Source: Ruegeria marina
Lineage (GTDB): Bacteria; Pseudomonadota; Alphaproteobacteria; Rhodobacterales; Rhodobacteraceae
Assembly (NCBI RefSeq): GCF_900101475.1
Contig: NZ_FMZV01000002.1
Span: 1-64,000 of the forward strand
DNA length: 64,000 bases
Direction: 5' to 3'
Below, in pieces: positions 1-7,938 of this stretch. A model generated the notes under the pieces. The model was not told the origin of the DNA. It saw only the letters and a program-made list of their open reading frames with translations, and did no database searches. Made by a program: the position numbers and the translations under genes. Positions within the stretch are counted from its first letter, which is position 1; the number at the start of each line of letters is the position of its first letter.

Positions 1-428
1 GGCGCGGCGGCAACCGGCACGTCCGCCACCACGGCAGCCGCAGGCTTTTCCGCCTTGGGCGCGGCGGCAACCGGCACGTCCGCCACCACGGCAGCAGCGG
101 GTTTTTCCGCCTTGGGCGCGGCGACCGGCGTTATGTCCTTCGCTTCTACAACCGGAACCGCTGCTTCGGGCTCAACCGGGCTCACCGCCGCGACAGCCCG
201 CGTCTTGACCCGGGTCGGAGCGTCCGCCGCACGCACCGCGACAAAGGCCCGCGTCACCTCCGACGGCAGCGAGGCCGCGGCCTGCAAAGCATGAACCTGC
301 GCCATAGGCGCATTGTAAGCCGAACGCGCGAAAATCTGGGCAATACGCAACTGGTTGCTGACTGCATAGCCCAGCGCGCGCATCACGGCGGCCTGAGCAT
401 GCAGCGGGGAGAGAATCGAGATCATCAT
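1..428 (-). CDS. Partial Ala/Lys/Pro-rich protein with 19-residue tandem repeats (phasin-like candidate)
   Basis: The gene runs off the left edge: 142 codons are present and no stop is reached. The ATG at 428 has GGAG about 8 bases upstream. Residues 1-70 look helical and amphipathic, without a clear signal peptide. From about residue 104 the chain is low-complexity and built from a 19-residue unit (APKAEKPAAAVVADVPVAA, 57 bases) seen twice before the edge. A helical head with an Ala/Lys/Pro tail is reminiscent of phasins, which coat polyhydroxyalkanoate granules, but I do not recognise the family with certainty. A PhaR-like dyad at 629-651 and a possible -10 (TATACT, 604-599) lie upstream. 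The phasin idea is inference. Confidence 0.6.
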   Translation of the reverse strand, partial: MMISILSPLHAQAAVMRALGYAVSNQLRIAQIFARSAYNAPMAQVHALQAAASLPSEVTRAFVAVRAADAPTRVKTRAVAAVSPVEPEAAVPVVEAKDITPVAAPKAEKPAAAVVADVPVAAAPKAEKPAAAVVADVPVAAA

Positions 429-628
429 GGTATCACTCCGGAAAAATCGGGAAAAAGCGCCGAGCGAAGACGCCGGGCGACACAGGGCCTGCCCCGGTCG
501 GATTGGTTCAGAGATGGTACGCCGCGCGCCATTCCACCGATCCCTTTCCTGCCCGGCCACGGCCAGCGCCGCCGGTTACCGAATCTTTGCTCGGGACCAG
601 TATAGGACCAATTTATTTCGTCGCCGCA

Positions 629-651
629 GAAAAATGCTGCGATGCGGCAAT
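629..651 (-). promoter_or_regulatory. 23-base dyad-containing element, PhaR-like operator candidate
   Basis: Read on the minus strand the element is ATTGCCGCATCGCAGC followed by ATTTTTC. It matches 20 of 23 positions with an element at 39915-39937 in front of the DUF1127 gene. Its core is an imperfect 6-3-6 inverted repeat (TGCTGC-GAT-GCGGCA on the plus strand). The half sites resemble the CTGC-N3-GCAG motif described for the PHA regulator PhaR of Paracoccus; assignment to PhaR is inference. Confidence 0.4.
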
Positions 652-708
652 AATGCGCCGACAGGCCAGGGCTACCAATGATCTGCTCGCGTTTGCCGCG
701 ACACCGGT

Positions 709-1812
709 TCAGCCCACGTGGAACAGCGTGCCGAACAGACGCGGGTCCAGGCTGGCCGAAGCAAAGGTCGGGCCCTCGGTCAGAATCGACACCGCATCGT
801 GGCTGTGCAGGCTTTCCTGATGGCTCGCGATCACCCGGAAATCGCCGACATGATGATCAGCCTGCAACTCGGCACAGAACAGACGCGCCGCATCCTCGAC
901 AAAGATCGGGTTGGCGGCGTTCAGTTCGGCGAACGCCTGTTCGTCCTCGCGCTTGACCATCACTTGCGTCTCGGTCGGCACCGCCCGGCGGCAAAGCGCG
1001 ATCAGATCCTCGAACCACAGGCAATCGGCATTGCAATCGACCACCACCGAAATCCGCGCCACAGACCGCTGCGAATGCGGCGTGGCCAGCTGGCCACGGG
1101 CCGAGCGCGCATGTTCGCTCAACTCCAGCGAACAGGGGCAGGTCGAGGAATAGACATAGTCGAGATGCATGATCTTCAGCCGCTCGCCGTCCTTTTCGAC
1201 CAGCTCCAGCGCGATGTCGTAATACTGGTATCCCTCCAGCCCCGAGCGCAGGCTGCACACCTTGTCGGGATAGGAAAACCGCATCTGGATACGCGCGTCG
1301 AACGTGTCGAGATCGGTCATGTAATCGTCCAGCGCCGCTTCCATCACCTCGAAACTGAAGGTGCGCTCGGCATGCTTGTAGAACGACCGCATGATGCGGG
1401 ACATGTTGATGCCCTTCTTCTCGGCATCGAGGCTCACCGTGCCGGTCACCGAGGTTTCCAGCGTCAGGTCGTCACCGCTCTTGCGGTGAAACCGGATCGG
1501 CAGGCGAAAATTCGAGATGCCCACATGCTGGATCTGCTGCTTCGCGCCCCGGATCAGGCTGGCCGGGCCGTTTTGCAGATCGGGCAGCGTGCTCCGATAG
1601 GCTTCGTCGGCCACGAAATCCGCCGGATAGCGGCGCGACAGGTCGGGATAGTTCGACGGCACGGAACCCGGCAGCAACCGGGCCACCGCCGGATCAAGCA
1701 AGCTGATCTCGGTCGAGCTGGCCTTGGCCGCCCAACGCCGCAGCACGTCCAGCGCCGCCTCGGCCTCTTCCCGGTCCGGGGTGGTGTTCACATCGCGAGG
1801 GTGAATGTTCAT
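709..1812 (-). CDS. folE2: GTP cyclohydrolase FolE2 (type IB)
   Basis: FolE2 converts GTP to 7,8-dihydroneopterin triphosphate, the first step of folate (and queuosine-type) synthesis in the cytoplasm. The 367-residue protein carries the family's KKGINMSR segment (about 132-139) and the catalytic-cysteine region TCPCSLE (Cys225/Cys227). FolE2 can use metals other than zinc, and in many bacteria it is a zinc-limitation substitute for FolE. The ATG at 1812 is chosen because GAGGAAG lies 8 bases upstream and the family N-terminus begins here; the frame stays open further upstream. No convincing Zur box was found, only a weak TGTT-N6-AACA dyad at 1876-1889. Confidence 0.95.
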   Translation of the reverse strand: MNIHPRDVNTTPDREEAEAALDVLRRWAAKASSTEISLLDPAVARLLPGSVPSNYPDLSRRYPADFVADEAYRSTLPDLQNGPASLIRGAKQQIQHVGISNFRLPIRFHRKSGDDLTLETSVTGTVSLDAEKKGINMSRIMRSFYKHAERTFSFEVMEAALDDYMTDLDTFDARIQMRFSYPDKVCSLRSGLEGYQYYDIALELVEKDGERLKIMHLDYVYSSTCPCSLELSEHARSARGQLATPHSQRSVARISVVVDCNADCLWFEDLIALCRRAVPTETQVMVKREDEQAFAELNAANPIFVEDAARLFCAELQADHHVGDFRVIASHQESLHSHDAVSILTEGPTFASASLDPRLFGTLFHVG

Positions 1813-2254
1813 GCCGTGCTTCCTCGGTTGATCGCGTAGTCCATATATGAGACCTCGCAGGGTTCCAATCCACCCTGTTACGCTCAACATAGCACCATGG
1901 ATGAGTTTTTCTGGCCGATTCGACCGGATCAGGGTCGAAAACCGGCGGCCGGCAGAACCCGGCAAAGCCTGGCGCCGCTGACAGATGGCCGATTTCCCTG
2001 TCGGCGGGTGCAACGGCTGACGGTCTCGGCACGAACCCCGACAGGACATCGCGGTTGCACGACATCCTCAACCGTTACCCGCTGGACCGCCTCGTGACGC
2101 TGCCGAAGCCTTTGCGACACTCGTCTGAGCAATGTGCAATCTCGCCCGGCGGGCGCACCGAACAGGCACAAGAGTACCTGGACGGAACACGGCAAAGGCA
2201 GCCGGACAGAGCCGGAAACCCTCGTCGCGATGGGCCCGGCCGCGCGACCAGGGT
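1813..2254. other. Intergenic stretch, no gene seen
   Basis: This 440-base gap separates metZ from folE2, both on the minus strand. Open frames here lack ribosome binding sites and resemble no family. It presumably holds the folE2 promoter. The only notable pattern is the short dyad TGTTACGCTCAACA at 1876-1889. Confidence 0.5.
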
Positions 2255-3439
2255 TCAGGCCTGCTCCAGCGCCTGTTGCAAATCCGCCAGCAGGTCGTCC
2301 GCATCCTCCAAACCCACCGAGAACCGGATCAGCCCCGGCGTGATCCCCAGCGCTGTGCGCTGTTCCTCGCTCAGCCGCTGATGCGTGGTCGTCGCCGGAT
2401 GGGTGGCGATGGATTTCGCGTCGCCAAGGTTGTTTGAAATCACCGGGATCGTCAGCGCGTTCAGGAAGCGGAACGCCGCCGCCTTGCCGCCCTTGATGTC
2501 GAGCGACAGAACCGTGCCACCCTTGCCGCCCAGCTGGGTCTGCACCAGCGCGTTCTGCCCGTGGCTCTTCAGCCCCGGATACAATGTGCGCGCCAGCTTG
2601 GGATGCCCCTCCAGCGCTTCGGCCAGCCGCTGCGCCGTCTCGGCCTGCGCGTTGACCCGCGGCGCCATGGTCTCGATCCCCTTGAGCATGATCCAGGCGT
2701 TGAACGGGCTCAGCGCACCGCCGGTATGTTTCAGATAGGGTTCCACCGTGCCCCGGATGAACTCGCGGCTGCCGATGATCACCCCGCCCAGCGCGCGGCC
2801 CTGCCCGTCGATATGCTTGGTTGCGGAATAGACCACCACATCGGCGCCCTGCTGGATGGCGCGCGAAAACACCGGGGTCGAGAACACGTTGTCAACGACG
2901 ACCGTGGCCCCCACCGCATGGGCGATCTCCGCCACGGCGGCAATGTCGATCACCTCCAGAGTCGGGTTCGACATGCTCTCGAAGAACACCGCCTTGGTGC
3001 CGGGCCGCACTGCCGCGCGCCATTGCTCCAGATCGGTGCCATCGACAAATGTCACCTCGACCCCATAGCGGGTCAGTATATTCTCAAGGATGTAGAGGCA
3101 CGAGCCAAAGAGCGCCTTGGCCGAAACCACGTGATCGCCCGCCTTCAGCATCGACACCAGCGCACCGTTGACGGCCGCCATGCCCGACGCAGTGGCGAAT
3201 GCGTCCTCGCCGCCTTCCAGCGCGGCGATACGCTCTTCGAACATTGCCACCGTCGGGTTGCCATAGCGGGCATAGATGAACTCGTCCGGTCCGCATTCGA
3301 TGAACCGCGCCTCGGCCTGTTCGGCAGTCTCGTAGACAAACCCCTGCGTCAGAAAGATCGCCTCGCTCACCTCGCCCCATTGGCTGCGGCGGGTGCCGCC
3401 ATGGACCGCCTGTGTGCGCTTGCTCCAATCCGTGCTCAT
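2255..3439 (-). CDS. metZ: O-succinylhomoserine sulfhydrylase
   Basis: This is a PLP enzyme of the Cys/Met metabolism family (394 residues) that makes homocysteine from O-succinylhomoserine and sulfide in methionine synthesis. The PLP lysine is K208 in SATKHIDGQG, and the cofactor-binding Asp is in VVVDNVF (about 181-187). The start at ATG 3439 is supported by AAAGGAAC just upstream; an in-frame extension to 3487 would read through the leader hairpins and is rejected. A SAM-II riboswitch lies about 80 bases upstream, so the gene is expected to be repressed when S-adenosylmethionine is plentiful. The riboswitch favours methionine biosynthesis over cystathionine lyase or MGL alternatives in the same fold. 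Confidence 0.93.
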   Translation of the reverse strand: MSTDWSKRTQAVHGGTRRSQWGEVSEAIFLTQGFVYETAEQAEARFIECGPDEFIYARYGNPTVAMFEERIAALEGGEDAFATASGMAAVNGALVSMLKAGDHVVSAKALFGSCLYILENILTRYGVEVTFVDGTDLEQWRAAVRPGTKAVFFESMSNPTLEVIDIAAVAEIAHAVGATVVVDNVFSTPVFSRAIQQGADVVVYSATKHIDGQGRALGGVIIGSREFIRGTVEPYLKHTGGALSPFNAWIMLKGIETMAPRVNAQAETAQRLAEALEGHPKLARTLYPGLKSHGQNALVQTQLGGKGGTVLSLDIKGGKAAAFRFLNALTIPVISNNLGDAKSIATHPATTTHQRLSEEQRTALGITPGLIRFSVGLEDADDLLADLQQALEQA

Positions 3440-3443
3440 ATCC

Positions 3444-3463
3444 GTTCCTTTCGGCCCCGGAAC
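3444..3463 (-). promoter_or_regulatory. Hairpin covering the metZ ribosome binding site
   Basis: On the minus strand GTTCC (3463-3459) can pair with GGAAC (3448-3444), which is part of the metZ Shine-Dalgarno. This could form the translational expression platform of the SAM-II riboswitch. The pairing is only 5 bp, so it is a suggestion. Confidence 0.4.
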
Positions 3464-3475
3464 CAGAAGGGCAAA

Positions 3476-3510
3476 GAAAAACCCCAATCGCGGTCAAGCG
3501 AAAGGGGGTC
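3476..3510 (-). terminator. Terminator-like hairpin in the metZ leader
   Basis: On the minus strand ACCCC (3509-3505) pairs with GGGGT (3485-3481). An inner TCGC/GCGA stem caps it, and TTTTT follows at 3481-3477. It sits between the SAM-II aptamer and the metZ start, so it may act as a riboswitch-controlled attenuator. Confidence 0.5.
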
Positions 3511-3520
3511 TTTCATCCTG

Positions 3521-3575
3521 ACCTTTTAGCGGAGATGTTTAGCGTGGCCCGCAATCCGGTAACAAATCGCCACGT
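3521..3575 (-). promoter_or_regulatory. SAM-II riboswitch upstream of metZ
   Basis: Read on the minus strand the element has the SAM-II layout. A perfect 6-bp P1 is formed by CGTGGC (3574-3569) and GCCACG (3548-3543). The loop carries GATTTG and CCGGATTGC, then come a TAAA-containing segment and the 3' pseudoknot strand GCTAAAAGG (3529-3521). These are the conserved positions of the alphaproteobacterial SAM-II (metA/metZ) family, which binds S-adenosylmethionine in an H-type pseudoknot. The downstream gene is metZ, as expected. Confidence 0.92.
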
Positions 3576-3721
3576 GGTCCCTGCTTGCGGATTTACGCCC
3601 CGCGCCTTTTGCCGTCAAGCCCCGCAACGGGACCGTCACACAGGCGTAATCTTCGCTTCATCGGACCGTCATAGGCTTGTGTCAGGGCAAAGCCACAAAA
3701 TCTTGTGTGTGGGGCAAGCGG

Positions 3722-4657
3722 ATGCCAATGATCAGGATCAACGTAAAGCAGGATGCCTTGCATCTGCACGGAACAATGCGGCCACTGGCTTCGGTGCTGG
3801 AGACAGCCCGCCGGGTCGATGGGCCGGTCATCGTGATGACGCACGGCTTCAAGTACCGGCCCGGTCACCCGCAGTCCTGCCCGCACCGGCACATCCTGTC
3901 GATGGAGCCCGAGGCGCTGCCCTGGCTGGCCCCCAGCTGGCCGCGCGAACTGGGGTTCGGCACGGTCGAGGGCGACGGGGGACTCGCCATCGCGCTGGGT
4001 TGGGACGGACGCGGCGCGCTCTGGCAGGCCCGCAGCCGGGCCGTCCGCGCCGGACAGGCGCTGGCCAGGCTTGTAGAGGGATTGCACCGGATGCGGCCCG
4101 ACCGACCGATCCATTTCATCGGTCATTCCATGGGTGTGGAACTGGCGCTCGAGGCGCTGCACCTGCTGCCGCCCGGCGCGCTGCGCCGGATCATCTCGGT
4201 GTCCGGTGCGGTCTATTGCGGACGCGCGCAAGAGGCGCTCCACACCCCCGCCGGACAGGCGGTGGAATTCATCAATGTCACCAGCCGCGAGAACGACCTG
4301 TTCGACTGGCTCTATGAACGGGTTGTCGCCCCGCCGCGCCCAAGCGACCGCACGATCGGCGCCGGGCTCGACCTGGCCAATGCGGTGACGCTTCAACTCG
4401 ACTGCTCCGACACGCTGCACCACCTTGCCCGCCTGGGTCTTCCGGTCTCGCCACCGCAGCACCGGGTCTGCCACTGGTCGGGCTACATGCGCCCCGGCGC
4501 GCTGAACCTCTATCGTCACCTCCTGCGCCAACCGCAGCACCTGACGCTGGAATTGCTGCGCCATGGCCTGCCCGCGCAACCCGCGCCACGCTGGTCACGG
4601 ATCCGCGCATGGTCCCCGGCCCGGACGGACTTGCCCTTTGCGCCGAATGCCTCATGA
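3722..4657 (+). CDS. Alpha/beta hydrolase family protein
   Basis: A serine hydrolase fold is indicated by GHSMG at residues 134-138 (nucleophile Ser136) and an oxyanion HGF at 41-43. The chain is 311 residues with no signal peptide, so it is probably cytoplasmic. The substrate cannot be told from sequence. Two in-frame ATGs (3722 and 3728) are possible and neither has a good Shine-Dalgarno; the upstream TTG/ATG region is poorly conserved in character. The gene ends 28 bases before a GST gene on the same strand, so the two may be co-transcribed. Confidence 0.75.
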   Translation: MPMIRINVKQDALHLHGTMRPLASVLETARRVDGPVIVMTHGFKYRPGHPQSCPHRHILSMEPEALPWLAPSWPRELGFGTVEGDGGLAIALGWDGRGALWQARSRAVRAGQALARLVEGLHRMRPDRPIHFIGHSMGVELALEALHLLPPGALRRIISVSGAVYCGRAQEALHTPAGQAVEFINVTSRENDLFDWLYERVVAPPRPSDRTIGAGLDLANAVTLQLDCSDTLHHLARLGLPVSPPQHRVCHWSGYMRPGALNLYRHLLRQPQHLTLELLRHGLPAQPAPRWSRIRAWSPARTDLPFAPNAS

Positions 4658-4685
4658 TCCTCTGCGCCACCAGCGCGGAGAACAC

Positions 4686-5384
4686 ATGAGCCAGCCCATC
4701 GAGCTTTACTACTGGCCGACCCCGAACGGCTGGAAGATTTCCATCGCCCTGGCCGAAATGGGCCTGCCCTACACCCTGCACCTGGTGAACATCGGCAAGG
4801 GCGACCAGTTTGACCCCGCGTTCCTGAACATCGCCCCCAACAACAGGATGCCCGCCATCATCGACCCCGACGGACCAGACGGCGCGCCCATCTCGGTGTT
4901 CGAAAGCGGCGCCATCCTGATGTATCTCGCCCGCAAGACCGGCCGCTTCCACGGCCGGACCGAACGCGAGCGGATCGCGGTCGAACAATGGCTGATGTGG
5001 CAGATGGGCGGCGTCGGCCCGATGGCGGGCCAAGCGCATCACTCCCTGAAATACGCCCCCCAGCTCGACCCGCCGCAGGACCTGCCCTATGCCAAGGACC
5101 GCTACCGCAGCGAGGTGGCGCGGCTCTACGGCGTACTCGACCGGCGGCTGGCCGCAAACCAATATGTCGCGGGCGATTTCTACTCCATCGCCGACATGGC
5201 GATCTGGCCCTGGGCTTCGCTGTGGAAGGGTCAGCAGCAAACCCTTGACGACAAGCCGCATTTCGCGCGCTGGCTCGACACCGTCGGCGCCCGCCCCGCG
5301 GTGCAAGAGGGCCGCGGCCTGAGGAACGATCTGCGCGCCGACCACCGCGACAAACAGGCCCAGAACCTGCTGTTCCGGCGCTGA
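4686..5384 (+). CDS. Glutathione S-transferase family protein, YfcG/YghU-like
   Basis: The 232-residue protein has the thioredoxin-like N-domain start typical of nu-class GSTs (YYWPTPNGWKISIALAEMGLPY, with TPN in place of a Cys/Ser/Tyr motif), then the SPNN-like APNNRMPAI segment and FESGAIL glutathione-binding loop (about residues 50-78). The C-terminal part is the all-helical GST domain, including GDFYSIADMAIWPW. Nu-class members such as E. coli YfcG act as glutathione-dependent disulfide oxidoreductases. The start at 4686 has GGAGA upstream. A copy of the dispersed repeat begins 20 bases after the stop. Confidence 0.9.
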   Translation: MSQPIELYYWPTPNGWKISIALAEMGLPYTLHLVNIGKGDQFDPAFLNIAPNNRMPAIIDPDGPDGAPISVFESGAILMYLARKTGRFHGRTERERIAVEQWLMWQMGGVGPMAGQAHHSLKYAPQLDPPQDLPYAKDRYRSEVARLYGVLDRRLAANQYVAGDFYSIADMAIWPWASLWKGQQQTLDDKPHFARWLDTVGARPAVQEGRGLRNDLRADHRDKQAQNLLFRR

Positions 5385-5404
5385 CACACCCGCCGGACCC
5401 GCAG

Positions 5405-5464
5405 CTTCATCTTTTCGAATATACTCCGGGGGTGTCGCCCCTCGGGCGACGGCGGCAGCGCCCA
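5405..5464 (+). repeat. Dispersed intergenic repeat, copy A
   Basis: The copy reads CTTCATCTTTTCGAATATAC, then TCCGGGGGTG and an inverted repeat TCGCCC/GGGCGA. It lies in the convergent gap after the GST gene, 20 bases past the stop and in the same orientation. Confidence 0.75.
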
Positions 5465-5535
5465 GTACACCTTCATCGTCCGCTTGTTCGGTCGGAGTGG
5501 CGCCTGAAACTTCCCTTATGTTGCTTCGGCACCCG

Positions 5536-6066
5536 CTACCCTTCGACCCGCACCGACACCAGCCCCAGCTTGCGCGCGGCGGCCAGCGACAGGATACCGC
5601 TGTCCAGCCCCTGCGGCTTCTGATAGCGGCGGATGGCGGCCCGGGTGCGGCTGTCCATCTCGCCGCTCACTGAACCCCGGTACATCCCGCGCGCGGCCAG
5701 CGCCCGCTGGACCGAGGCGATGAAATCCGGCGTCATGTCCTGCTGGCAGGGGGTTTCGAACCAGGTCTCCTTGCGCTCGCGCACGATCGCCTGCCGGGTC
5801 TCGGTCTTGTAGATTGCCGGGCGCAGCACGCGGCCGTCCGAGTGCACCTCGGCCGGCTGCATCAGCACCTGGTGGGTGACTGTCTCGATGACCGCCGGCG
5901 TCACATGCTTGCCCCAGCAGGTCCCCGGCGCCGCCCCTGGCGGGGCCACCGCAGTGAACCGGCTGACCTCGGGTTCGGCCAGCGCCTCGACATCCGGCAA
6001 GGCCCCCGAACAGGCGGCCAGACCGGCAAGCGCAAATGCGCAGGCAACGCGGAAAACTCGGATCAT
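5536..6066 (-). CDS. Lipoprotein with C-terminal peptidoglycan-binding domain
   Basis: The 176-residue protein begins with a lipoprotein signal (lipobox LAAC, Cys19), so it should be anchored in a membrane facing the periplasm. Residues about 115-172 match a PG_binding_1 type domain (IASVQRALAARGMYRG...MDSRTRAAIRRYQ). The middle holds a Cys (TCWGKHVTPA) and a second (ETPCQQDM) that might pair. The start at ATG 6066 has GAGG 8 bases upstream. It is convergent with the GST gene. The function beyond binding cell wall is unknown. Confidence 0.82.
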   Translation of the reverse strand: MIRVFRVACAFALAGLAACSGALPDVEALAEPEVSRFTAVAPPGAAPGTCWGKHVTPAVIETVTHQVLMQPAEVHSDGRVLRPAIYKTETRQAIVRERKETWFETPCQQDMTPDFIASVQRALAARGMYRGSVSGEMDSRTRAAIRRYQKPQGLDSGILSLAAARKLGLVSVRVEG

Positions 6067-6099
6067 GCTCGGGCCTCTGAAGGGCGTTTGGCCGGCACT

Positions 6100-6525
6100 C
6101 TAGCGCATTTCCGCCCCCGGCGCAAAGCCCGCCCCCGTCTCCGGACGGACCAGCAGATCGAGCATGTCCGAGATATCCTCGATCTTCTCGGCAATCACAT
6201 GGGTAACCGAATGCGCCCGCTGCATCCGCCCCGTCACCCGCAGCATCCGCCCCGCGATCACCGCCCGGCGGAACCGCTCGTAGATCTTGCGCCAGACGAT
6301 CACGTTGACCACCCCGGTCTCGTCCTCGAGCGTGACAAAGATCACTCCCTTGGCGGTGCCCGGCCGCTGCCGCAGGATCACCAGCCCCGCCACCGCGACC
6401 CGTGCGCCCTCGGGCGGCAGACCCAGGTCGCAGGCGCGCAGGCAGGCCGGCGGGCGCGGCCAGGCGGGGCCGGAGTGCCGCGATACGGGAACCGGCCGAT
6501 GGTCTGACAGGGGAATCCTCTGCAT
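6100..6525 (-). pseudogene. Orphan C-terminal OB-fold stub of error-prone polymerase DnaE2/ImuC, SOS-box controlled
   Basis: The 141-residue product resembles only the last part of DnaE2 (ImuC). Residues about 40-125 carry the OB-fold signature (VAVAGLVILRQRPGTAKGVIFVTLEDETGVVNVIVW...), and the preceding 30 residues look like a compressed remnant of the adjoining linker. PHP, palm, fingers and thumb domains, over 900 residues, are absent, and no imuA/imuB is nearby. A perfect LexA-type box lies 21 bases upstream of the ATG at 6525, so promoter and 3' end survive while the middle is gone. It may be a decayed gene or a kept stand-alone OB protein. GAGGGA precedes the ATG with unusually short spacing; an alternative upstream start at 6600 would cover the SOS box. 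Confidence 0.7.
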
Positions 6526-6545
6526 TTCCCTCACCCACGAATCAG

Positions 6546-6560
6546 GAACAAAAATAGAAC
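6546..6560 (-). promoter_or_regulatory. LexA (SOS) box
   Basis: On the minus strand the site reads GTTC-TATTTTT-GTTC, the direct-repeat LexA box of alphaproteobacteria (GTTC-N7-GTTC) with an AT-rich spacer. It is 21 bases upstream of the DnaE2 stub start at 6525 and lies in the divergent gap with fdxE. Confidence 0.8.
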
Positions 6561-6633
6561 ATTCAAGCAGAAAGTCCAGAGTCGCCGCAAGGGGTCGCAA
6601 ATGAGGCTGGCATGCCCTAGATGGCTTGTCTAA

Positions 6634-6992
<359 letters not shown>

Positions 6993-6993
<1 letters not shown>

Positions 6994-7925
6994 TGGTTCG
7001 GGCAATGCGCGGAGGACCGGAAACCGGTTTGCCTTCCGCCATTGCGCAACTGTCCGGCAGGGCGCCGCGCCCGCCGTCGCTCCCGTGGCCCGCGCTGGCC
7101 CGCGGCGCAGGGCTTGCCCTGTGCCTGTGGCTGGCCGGGCAGGCGGCCGCCGCCTGCGAGGCCCGCCATCCCGAACGCGGCCTGCCCGGCCGCGCCGCCG
7201 AGGCCGCCTTCTCCAACCGCACCGCCGCCGGCCGGCACGAAGCCTGGGCCCCGCGCGATAACGAGTTGCGCCTCCATGCCGCCTATGTCGTGGAAACAGA
7301 CGAATATGGCCATGGCGTGCTGGGGGCGCTCCGCGACGCCAAGGCGCTGACCATCCACGTCAGCCGTCCCGGCGATCCCCGCATCACCTGCCCCGCCGAG
7401 GCCAGCCTGCCCGCCGGCCATGTCTTCGAGGACATCGCCCCGCATCTGGCCGATCTCGACGGCGACGGAATGCCCGAGGTGATCGCGGTGCGCAGCACGG
7501 TGACCGATGGCGCGCGGCTCGAGGTCTACGACCGCCGCGCCCGCCTCTTGGCCGCGACGCCCCCCATCGGCACCCGCAACCGCTGGCTGGCGGTGCTGGG
7601 TGCCGCCGATCTCGACGGCGACGGGCATATGGAGATCGCCTATGTCGACCGCCCGCACCTGGCCAAGACCCTGCGCATCTGGCGCTACCGCGACGGGTCC
7701 CTGACCGAGATCGCCGCCCTGCCCGGCCTCAGCAACCACCGGATCGGCGAGGAATACATCACCGGCGGCCTCCGCGACTGCGGCACCGGGCCCGAACTGG
7801 TGCTGGCCAGCGGTGACTGGGGCCAAGTGTTACGCGTCCGTCACGCGAACGGGTGGCAGGTCGAGCCGCTTGCCGCCTTCAGCCCAGAGGCGATGGCCGC
7901 GACGCTGGCCTGCCAGATCCCCTGA
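6993..7925 (+). CDS. Exported FG-GAP/VCBS repeat protein
   Basis: A 310-residue protein whose N-terminus is long and basic before a hydrophobic segment (about residues 31-54, ending AAAAC), probably a signal sequence; a later start is possible. Two integrin-like calcium-binding FG-GAP motifs are visible: LADLDGDGMPEVIAV (about 150-164) and AADLDGDGHMEIAYV (about 204-218). Such repeats form beta-propeller blades; the ligand is unknown. It overlaps the fdxE stop by one base. Confidence 0.75.
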
Positions 7926-7938
7926 CCGCCCGCCGCCT

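Noticed and set aside
709-1839. Long plus-strand frames opposite folE2, metZ, purD, degP, pyc and other genes
   Set aside because: These are antisense shadows produced by high-GC codon bias; the minus- or plus-strand partners carry the recognisable family motifs.
1876-1889. TGTT-N6-AACA dyad upstream of folE2 as a Zur box
   Set aside because: Only four bases per arm match and the AT-rich Zur core is missing, so it is too weak even though FolE2 is often zinc-regulated.
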